From Gonatopus flavifemur (taxonomy: Eukaryota > Arthropoda > Insecta > Hymenoptera > Dryinidae): a DNA stretch of 64,000 nt. Shown one piece after another: positions 53,361 to 64,000 of this stretch. The DNA lies in contig JAFFJZ010000007.1 in the NCBI GenBank assembly GCA_018340375.1, positions 24,402,001 to 24,466,000 on the forward strand. Direction: 5' to 3'. The notes below the pieces were generated by a model. That model did no database searches. It was not told the origin of the DNA and saw only the letters and a program-made list of their open reading frames with translations. The position numbers and the translations under genes were made by a program. Position 1 is the first letter of the stretch. Every line of letters starts with the position of its first letter.

Positions 53361-55455
53361 AAAGAGTTACCATGTGGATTCTTCATAGATTGTTACTACC
53401 ACTCACGTGGACGCGATTGAAATGTAACTTGCGTTGGAAACTTAGAGCATACTGTTGCCTCTTATGGAAAGTAGCACAGTTCACAGAATGTGATGAAGAT
53501 TATACACAGCTCATAGACTTTAAAGAAGATTAGTAACCTTAGTGGAGATGAATCATATGCATCAACCATATAGGATTTCAACAGAACGTATATAGGTCGT
53601 ATATGATTTTTGTTTAAAGTTATATACGACACATGCGAGGATCATATGTGGCTGATATATGATTTATTTTCACTAGCGGCGATTTGCAGTTCTCGTACGA
53701 AGAATAGTACAGTTCGTAATATTTTTATAAAGACTAGCATGATTTGCAAAGTTCTTGCAAATACCATCACGCCCTGTATTTCTGAATGTATTTTCGTATT
53801 GCATGTGGTGTTAGGCTTTTTAAAGAACATTCAACGGTGCTAAATTTTGTAAGAACCTAAGTTGTACTATTCTTCATAGGAAGCGTTGATACAAACATGA
53901 ACCATAAACATCGAGAGCTCCATTTGATCCATAATATTTGAGGGAGAGAAAACAAAAAAATGCAATCTCTCTTACTTCCCCAGTTTTTGATTGGTTAATG
54001 CAACCACGCCAGACGATTAATATGGTCACAGGTCTCGATCCATGTCTACATATACTCTCAGACTATACAAAATATTATATGTACCATGACAACTATGGTA
54101 ACAATATAAATTTAACAACACTCTTCAATAGACGTTACATGGAACTGATATTACAATCGTATCACTAATCAAAATTTCATTGTACAAAGCCATATTTTTC
54201 TTCGTGAGCCAGGGACATGAAAAGATTTTGATTATAACGGCTCTCGATTGCTCATTATGTTACCATTAGTAGTGATAACAAGACCACACTTCAACAACTT
54301 TCATCATCCCTGATAGTGAAAAACATAGGAGAAAAATAGGAGTTTTTACGATAACGTTTATCTCAGTATAACCCTACTTTTTATCAAATTTTCACATTAC
54401 CACTGTTTTCTGTGTGTCAAGGACTCATTCTCAATAATTGACTGAAATTACCCCAAGGGAGCACATAATATTGTTTCTAACGTACGTGTTAAATGTAACT
54501 TTTACATAACAAGAAGTAATTCTTCGCTCCAGAATGTGATATGCTATATTCATGTCTTCCACACGAATATTATATTGGATTCAATTTTATAACAAATGAA
54601 ACAAAACAAATATTACCTGTCATATTCTCGAGGAGGAAATTTATTTGTTCAATATAAGTGACATGTAATACACATATTACAAAAATTTTTCTGTGCTTAA
54701 TGGATTTTTCGCATTGACATTTGATATTGTAATTTTGGAAACAAAGAAATCTACACCGAGAGAAAAGTTGAATCCTTCTAAAAACGTATTTTCGTGTTCG
54801 AACGGAACATTTCTTTCTCTTATTTCGAGTAAATATTAATTGTTTGCAAGAAAATTGTTTTCAAATCACGTTACATGACTTGAAATTGAGAAAATGTTTT
54901 CTTCTTTCGAAAAAAGTTTTTCCAACCAAACAAATATTGGACTTGATCAGTCTAATATTTTCTTCAATTGAAATTTTTCGCTTTTCGTGTACACGTATGG
55001 AAATCAATATTATCAATCTTTCAACCCGATTGCTGTAACGCGATGAATAAAACAGTAAAAATTCGCTAATACTCATAAAAAATTGATGATTCGAAATATA
55101 GCACACGGAGAAGAAAAGATTTGGTGATATAGTCACTGGCGTAAAATCATTTACCGGATGAAGAGAATAAATAGGAATTGCTAAAACGAGAAATGTATGA
55201 TCGAAACAGGGATAAAAATGAATTTTATAATAAAACTTGTGAGACAGGGTGTCACAGAATCAGTGGATCGTACTGCACAGGCATATTCTACAACCAGAAT
55301 CGAGCAAGTTTTATTATACAAGAACATTTAATTTTACTCCATTTTTTTTTTAATTTTTTTTTTGTTTAATTAAATTTTATTCTGATTTCATCTTTTTCAT
55401 TTTGTTTTAATTTTTCATTTGCAATTTAATTTCATCTTCATTTCAAATTTTATTA
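53361..55455. other. no gene recognised
   Basis: AT-rich. 'CACGGAGAAGAAAAG' near 55085 and 'acaccgagagaaaagttg' near 54752 look like isolated ends of the CAC-ended foldback group, but no partner ends were fixed. A T-rich tract lies at 55340-55440. Confidence 0.4.
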
Positions 55456-56693
55456 GGTGTACAACTTTGCTTCCGCCGCTTTTTCCTAAAATTTGAGGCC
55501 TTATCCTCAAAAAGTACATATTTATGATTCAAAGTAATGGCCGTCGCTAGCCACTACTTTTTCCCATCTTTTTGGCAATTGTCGGATTCCATCTCGGAAA
55601 AACGATGCATCTTTTGAGGCGATCCACGAATCGATCCATTCTACAACTGCTTCATAAGAATGAAAATTCTGATCACTCAGGCCGTGTGCCATCGATCGAA
55701 ATAAAGGGTAGTCGGAAGGAGCAATGTCTGGAGAGTACGGCGGATAGGGTAAGACTTCCCATCTTAGAGTTTTCAAATATGTCTTGCCCGGTTTTGAGAC
55801 ATTTAGACGAGCATTATCATGTCGGAGGATAACTTTATCGTGTCTTTCTTGGTACTGTGGCCGTTTCTCCTTCAATGCTCGACTCAAACGCATCTACTGC
55901 GTTCGATATTGATCGCCTGTAATGGTTTCACTTGGTTTCAATAGCTCATAATACACGACACCGAGCTGATCCCACCACATGCAGATCATAACCTTGGCAC
56001 CATGAATATTTGGTTTAGACGTCGCCGTGGAGATATGTCCGGGCATTCCTCAAGATTTTCTGCGCTTGGGATTATCGTAGTGGACCCATTTTTCGTCGCC
56101 GGTCACAATGCGGTGTAAAAACCCCTTTCGATTCTGTCTTTGAAGCAGCTGTTTGTAAGTAAAGAAACGTCGTTCAACATCCCTTGGCTTCAATTCGTAC
56201 GGAACCCAGTTCCCCTGTTTCTGAATCATTCCCATGGCTCTGTAGCGTTTCAAAATGGTTTGTTGAGTTACGCCCAATGATTCTGCCAATTCTTCTTGCG
56301 TTCGGCACGAGTCTTCATCAAGTAATATGTCCAATTCGGAATCTTCAAAAATTTTCTCTCTTCCACCGCCATATCGGTCCTCGACATTAAAATCACCCTC
56401 CTCGGCAGCCTCACCGTGAGTACTTGAGAGCATTCGATGAGCCTCAGCCACAGTTTTCTCCAAATGAAAGCAGAAAATCAGAACTTCCCGCAAATTACGA
56501 GAATTTGGCTCAAAAACTGACATCTTCGATCGAGTAAAAATTTATGATGTAATCAAACATTCACTAATATGACGATGTTGTTATGTTGACACATGTCCAA
56601 CCTTATTGTGTGACATCCATTACCTAACCTATTTCGACCACTACCTACCGACGCAACCATGTATTTTGAACGGCGGAAACAAAGTTGTACACC
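55456..56693 (-). mobile_element. mariner F (same family as mariner E)
   Basis: 1238 bp between TA dinucleotides (55454-55455, 56694-56695). Inverted repeats begin GGTGTACAACTTTGCTTCC, matching mariner E except for small changes. Confidence 0.93.
55522..56523 (-). pseudogene. mariner F transposase, two stops and an internal deletion
   Basis: The frame from 56523 (MSVFEPNSRNLREVLIFCF) has lost about 60-75 bp around 56403 compared with mariner E (the CREWFQRF segment is missing). It continues through [19 protein letters not shown] to a TGA at about 56049-56047. A further stop is at about 55896-55894. The last part holds LRHDNARLNVS and YSPDIAPSDYPLFRSM, where the third Asp is retained, and ends YFES. 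The HDNARLN site has lost the usual His (HDNARPH). Confidence 0.9.
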
Positions 56694-56695
56694 TA

Positions 56696-57449
56696 ATATT
56701 TTATTTTTGGAGATATGAAGATTTTTGAATTCTCCAAAAGATACAAATATCTCGCAAACGTTGCATTTCACGCCTTTGAATTTGACACTATTTCCCAAAT
56801 TATAAGGAGATAAATTCCAGAAAGAACGATTGAATTATCCTAGTTTGCTCTGTTTCAGCGTTATAACAATTTGAAAGTATGAATTATAAATTTCAAATTA
56901 CTATGATTCTAAAACGAAGTACACTAAAATAATTGAAGTACTGTCTTTAATTTGACTTCTTCCAATTTAGACAATGGTATAAAATTCAAAGGCGCAATTT
57001 GCAACGTTTTCAAAATGTTTAACCAAGAACTAAGCTTCGAATAAAATTTTGTCAAATAGAAAAGTGGCTCAATTTTGATCGTGGAATATACCTGTGCGTG
57101 GATCTCATAAATTTCGTTATCAATTCCTCCGTATGTACCATAAAAATGACACTTCACCACAGTTAGTAGTTAGCAGTACCACAGTGACTTGGTAAATATA
57201 ACTTGGTACTGACAACCAGAAGTTGTTAAACGCCTCTTGTGTGGTAAGTCATATGGTAAAATGAGTGGTCATTACTATTTAATATCTTGCTTTCATTGTC
57301 ACCACATAAGAAGTGCAGGAACCAAGCTGTTCTTCTTATGCATTATAAAGTAATTATTTTCAAATATTCATCACATCCAGACAACCAAATGTTATTTGCG
57401 CCAATTCACCCAATATTGAATCAAACAAACATCAGATGTTAAGGCTATT
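56696..57449. other. no gene recognised
   Basis: AT-rich, nothing supported. Confidence 0.35.
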
Positions 57450-57647
57450 CCCATAAAACAGAAAACACTTTTCAAATACATTCGAACAGAAGTATTTAAA
57501 ATGTATACAAAATTCATATTTGATGTATTACAAATACATTTGAAATGTACCAAATGCATTCAAAAAACATTTCTGTTTGTCGAAAAAGGATTCAAAATAC
57601 TTTTCTGATTGAAAAATGCATTTCAGAAGCCTTTTCTGTTATATGGG
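57450..57647. mobile_element. CCCATA-ended MITE
   Basis: Ends CCCATAAAACAGAAAA and (inverted) CCCATATAACAGAAAA. Inside are repeated 'aaatgcatttca' and 'caaatacattt' motifs. 198 bp, non-coding. Confidence 0.75.
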
Positions 57648-58751
57648 TTTGCTTAACTCGCTTCCAGTTCTTTTTGACGATACAAAAAAGGAATGATATA
57701 CATCAGGAAACACGTTTGAATCGAAACTCTAATTTGCAAAGCACTCATACCATATTATTATCAAGTGGCTTTCAATTATATTTGCAATATGACTATATTT
57801 ATTTTCCACGATAGAGTTCACGTAAATACATAGAGTGTTCAAAAGAAGAGTATCTAGTTCGTGAAGGGAACGACCTAACTCGCTGGTTCAATTATTAATG
57901 ATCGATCGACTATGATTTGAAACCATCGATCTACTTTTGTATACAAGTGCCAATACGATATCAATGTTTGCTCTCCCAAGGTCGAAAACAATCGAAGAGA
58001 AATAAATATGAGAGGTTCAAATGAACTAGGACAGTTCTTTTCCTCTCGTCAATGACAATCAATATTTATAAATCACATGATTTTGTATCATTTCGTGCGA
58101 TCGATTTCATTTGATGATAACGGATATCGTGATACTCGATAATTATCAGAATTATTTTCAATGCCGTTGGTTTTAAATTCTTTAGAAGCCAATTTGCAAC
58201 GCCCAACAAAATTTTAATGGAACCTAACATTTCGAATAATAGATTCATGAAGGTCTTGGTGAATTGAAGACTTGTTTCTAAGTGAAGAGAAAAAATGTAA
58301 TCCAGTTGGAATATGATGAATCAAAAATGATGGAAAGATTAGGGCTTCGCGGAATAATCTTTAGCGAATGTGGACTCGAGACTCTTGAGCGAAATTCAAA
58401 AATAGTAAATCTCATTCAACTTCACGACCTTTGAAGACAAATTTTTACATCGAGTCAAGTCTGGGCATGTAATAGTTTGAAATAACACGTCTGAGAGGAT
58501 GAAATTGATTGCATCCAGGACAAAAAGCATTTGTCCTATACTCAAGACCAAGAAAAGACAAGACACACTTCTTATATGAAAAATGATATATAGATTATAT
58601 ATAATCTATATATCATTTTTTCACATGCACTTTTTCGAGACTGCAAAAGTTTTGAATAAATCTTAGTGTTGAAAATTGAAAAGATAGTTCCAAAAATTTT
58701 CTCCCGTTTCATTCTTTAAATATTTGTATATTGACCCAACGGATCGGACAT
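57648..58751. other. no gene recognised; AT palindrome at 58579-58618
   Basis: 'aaaaatgatatatagatta' followed by its exact inverse makes a perfect palindrome of about 40 bp. Otherwise nothing. Confidence 0.45.
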
Positions 58752-58896
58752 TAGAGATGGGCGATACGTAGTATCGATCTCGATACGTTCTATAGAATTA
58801 ATATCTAGTTTAAATACATTTCAATAAAATTTTGATAAAAACTTGATGCTTATGTTATAGAAATGTATCGATATCGATAAGTATCGCCCATCTCTA
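58752..58896. mobile_element. 145-bp hAT-type MITE
   Basis: Ends TAGAGATGGGCGATAC on both sides in inverted orientation, then 'gtatcgat' motifs. The flanking 8 bp are tcggacat and tcgtgcat (two differences), as expected for an old hAT duplication. Confidence 0.8.
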
Positions 58897-59984
58897 TCGT
58901 GCATTGGAACTGGTGAAATTAAGTTTTGTTGTTTTCTCGAGTTCAGCTCTGATCCTTAGTTTACTAATAATCTTAATTAGAGATCGATCGAAAATTTTTG
59001 CCAAGAATGACTGTTTGTTTCGAATGAAATTTCGAATTGAAGGTTGGAAGTTTGAACAAGCTACTTGATATTGCAATTTTTGGAAAAATTTTCTTTCATT
59101 TAGAAAAAGATTTTCTCCAAATTTAGCCCCCAGCAACTTTTTCCTGTTCTCGGATCTCAAGAGAATGCTTGCTCGAAAGAAATTCAAGTCCAATGATGAA
59201 GTAATCGCTGAAACTGAGGCCTATTTTGAAGAGAAAGAGAAATCGTACTATAAAAGTGGTCTCGAAAAGTTGGAAAATCGCTATACTCGTTGTATCGCCC
59301 TCGAAGGCAACTATGTTGAACAATAAAATCGAGTTTTTCCAAACTTTTGTTTTTTTCTCACTTATCCTACGGACATATTGAATGACCTGGTAATCTCGAG
59401 TGATAATTCCTGATGGAGCTGAAATAAACTTCTGATGGAAACATTTTATTCAAAGTTTATGCAGGTTGAACATACAGTTGAGAACTACTGAATCAATTTC
59501 TCATCTACAATTTCAATCATAAGTCACAATAGACATTCGTTAATTCTAGCCTTAATATGAGTTGATTACGTCCATCGAAATGAGTGAATTTGTACAGATC
59601 AAACAGGAATGGCACTTTCCATGAACTTACGTAACACTTCTCAATGAGAGAAGTACTGTAAATTGATTTGGAAATCTCTCATGGCTTAACAAAAGGACAC
59701 CATACTCAAATTTACGTCAATTGTGAAACACTTCGGAAATCCCGCCTTCTTGACTCCGAATCGACTGTTAATTCATTTGTTCGACAAAAATCTCCTTTTC
59801 CATGGCCTCCATCACAAACAATGAACTTTTCAATGATAATACGTAATACGTAGAACAACCCGAGTAGAAAAATTCTTTAACTCATATATAATTCATATCT
59901 GATCCAATATAGTTTATGTATAAATTATATATAATTCAAAGAATTTTTCCACTTGGAAACTGCCTTCTGTTTCCATAATATTAG
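58897..59984. other. no gene recognised
   Basis: Open frames at 58894-59193 and 59123-59323 (-) have no recognisable domain. Nothing supported. Confidence 0.35.
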
Positions 59985-61255
59985 CGAACATGCTGTGACG
60001 TTTCAAACCATTGCTCGCGTTGATAAATGTTAATTATCGCTAACTTGACCAGTTAGCTCCCAGTTAATGCCTCTGGCTCGTCGGAACCCAGGGTTCGATG
60101 GGTTGGGGAACGCGTGTCACAGATTATTAAAAGACAGACAATTCAAGTTAATTCAAATTTTTGAACAAATTTTTATTATAAACAGAATGAAGTAGAAATA
60201 ATTACAATTCGGGTTAGTTACCCGTAACAAGTCACTGATTGGAGGAAAACCTTAAAGTACACTTAAAGAAATATCAAACGTTAGGAGCTTGCGCAGAAGC
60301 TATAGACAGATTGCGACAGTAGGATCTAACGGAAAGTGAACTCATTATAACCCTACTTCGTGTGCACACGGAAAGTTTTATGTCAGTCAATCGTAGCCCC
60401 CAATTATACCGTTATTTTGGATGGAACCAACGGAAGGTGACGCGTGAATGGATGGTTCCGAGTGAAAGGGACCCCTGTGGGTCCGTTCGTGACGTGAAAA
60501 GTAATAATCCTAAGGATTATTCTACATGCGCGGAATCGCGAGTCGTGATTGGTCGAAATTATCTTGACCTAAGGGTAAGCTCTAATCAAAGTTGCCGATT
60601 GGTTGAACTGAAACGGGTGTTGTTACCTATGTCCCATGGAGCCGTGAGAGGTTGACCCAATGGGAGAAGCGGTCAGAATGTGGCTCTATCTAACCCTTGG
60701 TGGCCGTGAGAGAGTGGCCTTATGGCCCGAAGAGGACTATTACCGTCTCCGTCCAGAATCTGCCCTAATCCTTTTTGACTCTTCAGCAGCGGGTAATTGC
60801 CAGCTACTGCCCCCCGTTCCTTAGGCAACCTAGCTAAGGAATCGTGTGCAAGCACACGACCCGACTGCTTTCTATCTCTGATCTCGGTGGAGCGGTCTCT
60901 CTCACCTTTTTGATCTCCCTGTTCGAGTAGGCCTGATCGAGATAGAAGAGTGCTGATTCTCGCTTCAGCACCCCCTTTTATTCCCTGATTGAGTTTTTCG
61001 CTGCCGCGCGCAACTCGTCTGCCGTCTATCGGTTACGCGGTGAAACACTCCCGCTCGAGTATCGCACTCGCATCGATCTTCTATACTTCTTACGGACTCA
61101 CCACGCACATGCGCGGTGCGTATAGCCTATATCCAAGATGGATGACAGAGTTTGTTTACAACCTGTCATCACTCGCTCGAAGTGTCTTTCAAGTTAATGC
61201 TACTTAGACGAACTCGTTACTGGACGTGGATTTAAGCGAGTTCGTCACAATGCCA
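59985..61255 (+). mobile_element. LTR-retroelement remnant, copy III (best preserved)
   Basis: Order: 'gtgacgtttcaaacc', 'ctggctcgtcgga', purine-rich 'ggttggggaacgcg', then TGTCACAGATTATTAA at 60114. About 1.1 kb of GC-richer DNA follows, ending 'gcgagttcgtcaca' at about 61252. TG...CA ends after a polypurine-like tract suggest a 3' LTR with a little internal sequence. Homologous to 4565-5560 and 48665-49735. No gag or pol frame, no second LTR in the window. Confidence 0.6.
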
Positions 61256-62057
61256 CATTTTATACACATTCAATAATATTCATATGAAGAATATTCCACA
61301 CTTCAATATACATCAGACATTCCATCATTTTCCTCTTGAAATCGTGACGAGTATTGAGCAAACCATGAAAATCGCTCATCCGAACGTCAGTCGTTGGAAA
61401 CTTAGTAATATCCAATTTCAAAGTTTCACTCAAACGATGATAAACTTCCGTTTGGATTTATTCTGAACTTTTGATTGAAGGTAACCAACTGAGCATCGAA
61501 TCAAACTTCCTGTCAATATTTGTTCTAAAAAATCCTGCACTTTTTACGGAATCATTAAGCCACACGATCAATAAATTATAAAGATGATTTTTACATCGAA
61601 TGCAGAATAATTTTGAACACGAGTTGTACATTCATAACATAAAAACCTTCACTGAAGAGCTTGTAGCAGCTCCTGATGGAAGAATAAAGTCAATTTTCCT
61701 TTCAGCTTCATAATGATCCTGACCTGAAGAGCTGAATATTTACAAGTTTTTTTAGGAATACATGAAATGGTATATAGTATAATTATTTTTTCACAAGAAG
61801 AGTCAACGAATTTCACATAATTTTACAAAAGGGCTTATATAAAATCATATAGAATTATAGCTCTATGTTTCAATTAATTGAAAAGAAGTTTCTCATCAGT
61901 CGACCCGAAAATGAGATGATTTTCTTGAGTTTTCACTTTTTTACACTCTTTAAAGAGCTATAGAAGCAATGAAAACATAATAGAATCTGTCTACATGTAG
62001 GTGTAACTTGCAAGAAATTTGATGTAATTTGAAATAAAAAAAAAACGATGCATCAAA
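61256..62057. other. no gene recognised
   Basis: AT-rich, nothing supported. Confidence 0.35.
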
Positions 62058-62223
62058 CAGTGATGCCAGCATTTGGTCGACCGAGTCGATTTTCCCTCTC
62101 CATCACATCTGTCTGTATAGAAATTCCACACACACAATCAAACTTCCGACAAAAGAAATTTGATTGTATACAGCGTGATGGAGGGGGAAAATCGACTCGG
62201 TCGACCAAATGCTGGCATCACTG
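62058..62223. mobile_element. 166-bp hAT-type MITE, recent
   Basis: Perfect 8-bp duplication GCATCAAA (62050-62057, 62224-62231). Inverted repeats of 49 bp start CAGTGATGCCAGCATTTGGT with only one or two differences. The near-identity of the arms suggests a recent insertion. Confidence 0.93.
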
Positions 62224-62289
62224 GCATCAAATAGTCTTAGAATTAGAGTGGCGGCAAATTTGAGAAATATTGTTCTTCAGAAAAGCCGA

Positions 62290-63715
62290 TCATCATCATG
62301 AAGTAATCAGTCTTATGACTGGTTTGATGAAATCCTCCAACCCTGTCTATTATCCGCTAACCGCTTAACTTCTGCATATCTACGACACCCCTTATCTTGT
62401 ATAATTTGCTTCATATAACTTAATCTAGGTCTACCTCTTCGAGTTTTACCATTCATTTTTCCTTCCAATATTGTTTTCAATAAGCTATCATGCCTTAATG
62501 TGTGTCCTATCAGATTGCTTCTTCTTTTCACAACCTGTCTCAAAAGACTGCTTTTTTCATTTACCCTCTCAAGTAATTCTTCATTTTTTACTTTCTCTAT
62601 CCACTTTATTCTAAGCATCCTTCTATAAAACCACATTTCAAAAGCTTCGAGTCTGCGTTGGTCCGTTTTCCCAATTGTCCAAGTTTCGCAATCATACAAT
62701 GCTGTGCTCCAAACGTAACTCTTCAAGAATTTCTTCCTTACTGCTAAGCTAATATTCTTCGAACATAGTAACTGTTTCTTTTGATGGAAAGCCTGTTTCC
62801 CTTGTGCTATTCTTGCTCTTATATCTCTTTCGCTTTTACTGTTTTCTGTAATTATGCTTCCTAGATATTTAAATTCTTTGACTTGCTGAATTGTCTCTGC
62901 ATCTATTTCGATTTCCGTTCTTCTTGATGTTTTCGCTGTTGTACAAATCATGAATTTTGTTTTGTCCTTATTTATATTCATACAATATCTGTCTTGTAAT
63001 ATTGTTTTCATAGTTTTGAGAGTATTTTCCAACTCAGCACCACTCGTAGCTAATATAGCTATGTCATCCGCAAATCTCAACATGCTTACATTTTCACCTT
63101 GAATCTGTAATTTCAATGGCACTTGCTCCTTCACTTCGTTCATCGCTTCTTCTATATACAAATTGAAAATCAGTGGTGATAGTGAGCATCCTTGTCTCAA
63201 CCCTCTTCTAATTTTTGCTTCTCCTTTTTGACCTTCTATTTCTATTATTGCGGTTTGATTCTTATATAATTCGTATATTATTCTCCTATCCCTGAAATTA
63301 ATTCCTACCTTCTTCAAAATCGTAAACATCTTCTCCCAATCAAGATTATCGAATGCTTTTAGTATATCTACAAAACCTATATACACAGACTTTTTTAACT
63401 CTAGACTCTTCTCTACTACTGCTCTCAGTGCTAATATTGCTTCCCGCGTTCCCGTACTTTCCCTAAAACCGAACTGATCTTCTGCTAATCTACTCTCTAT
63501 TTTATTCTCTATTCTCCTGTATATGATTTTTGTCAGTATTTTCGAGGCATGTGAAGTTAAACTAATCGTTCTGTAGTTCTCGCATTTGTCTGCTCCTTGT
63601 TTTTTTTGGAATGGCGACAATTTTATTCTTCTGGAAATCTTTCGGTACTTCGCCTATTTCGTACATATCTCTGACCAATTCGAACAGTGCGTCACGAGCC
63701 GATGAAAGATTTAAT
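62290..63715 (-). mobile_element. 5'-truncated non-LTR retrotransposon (LINE)
   Basis: The minus strand carries the end of the reverse transcriptase and a 3' tail. The 3' end has 'catgatgatgatc' after 'actgattacttcatg', a short-repeat tail as in RTE-like LINEs. Sequence upstream of 63715 is no longer related, as expected from incomplete target-primed reverse transcription. Confidence 0.85.
62313..63715 (-). pseudogene. LINE reverse transcriptase, C-terminal part, one frameshift
   Basis: The open frame 63620-62313 (about 435 codons) shows YRTISLTSHASKILTKII (RT block 2), VDILKAFDNLDW (block with a catalytic Asp), GLRQGCSLSPLIFNLYIE, MLRFADDIAIL (catalytic FADD), FKYLGSIITEN and the C-terminal 'GKTRRGRPRLSYMKQII' tail common in insect LINEs. 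Upstream, 63620-63715 reads RDALFELVRDMYEIGEVPKD in another frame. The shift falls in the A-run near 63600, where IVAIPKK should pass to KQGADKCENY. The endonuclease domain is missing. It makes cDNA of its own RNA at the nicked target in the family; this copy is dead. Confidence 0.9.
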
Positions 63716-64000
63716 TGATCAGATGAGATTTAGCCCGACCTTCGTCCAATTTCAATAAGATTTGGGGAGATTTAATGGATCCTACTAATCAGGGTAAAAT
63801 TTAGCAGTTCAGTATCTCGAATTACAGCCTTCATTGTTACTTTCCACTTCGTATCCATAATATTCCATATTTTGAAGTAAAGATCCATTTTCTCAAACTC
63901 ACCGTATATGATTGATTGAAAAACCAGAACAAAGTCTCTAATTTTTATCAAAATTATTATGTTTTGAAGTTCCATTTTTTGTTTGTTTGTAAACAGTGAA
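63716..64000. other. no gene recognised
   Basis: AT-rich, nothing supported. Confidence 0.35.

Overview
The window is nuclear DNA of an insect. It is strongly AT-rich, its genes are split by long introns, and no bacterial operon structure is seen. The C-terminal exon of an insect odorant receptor and the transposon mix (mariner, hAT, a piggyBac-like MITE, a LINE) fit a hymenopteran, perhaps a parasitoid wasp; that placement is inference.

One complete host gene could be assembled by hand: a secreted lysyl oxidase-like protein with two SRCR domains, on the minus strand from 26935 down to 7229. Eight exons join in phase with GT/AG at every junction and give 510 codons plus a stop. Its introns are crowded with mobile DNA. 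The 6.6-kb intron (8438-14995) holds a mariner interrupted by another element, which itself carries a second mariner. The 1.5-kb intron (16453-17940) holds a TTAA-flanked MITE. The 8.6-kb first intron (18088-26703) holds foldback MITEs, a 172-bp satellite, a decayed Ulp1-protease-like transposon gene and a hAT element with a perfect 8-bp target duplication.

A second, badly decayed copy of the lysyl oxidase locus lies at about 44280-45480. Its upstream flank is recognisable at 50462-50750 and 53225-53360, matching 28405-28880 in the first locus. The region was therefore duplicated in the same orientation and the second gene died.

The rest is an accumulation of mobile elements. Region by region: 1-7000 has a mariner scrap, one orphan odorant-receptor exon, an LTR-element remnant and a TA-rich minisatellite. 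28900-31300 has MITEs with CCCA..CAGCACAA ends. 31337-35282 is a hAT-like element containing another element, which holds a nearly intact mariner. 37026-38415 and 55456-56693 are two dead mariners of one family. 38970-40984 is a CACGG-ended element enclosing a fragment of a transposon-associated gene, cut by a hAT with a precise 8-bp duplication. 42795-44104 is a three-level nest. 48-50 kb and 60-61.3 kb carry more LTR-element remnants, and 62290-63715 is a 5'-truncated LINE.

The most interesting signal is a set of palindromic short elements, all ending 5'-CAC(G/T)G..., spread across the window. Two insertions can be undone on paper: one restores an open reading frame and the other a terminal inverted repeat. 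In both cases exactly 2 bp are duplicated (CG and TA). This defines a mobile-element group whose mobiliser is not obvious; the two degraded transposon genes found here are weak candidates.
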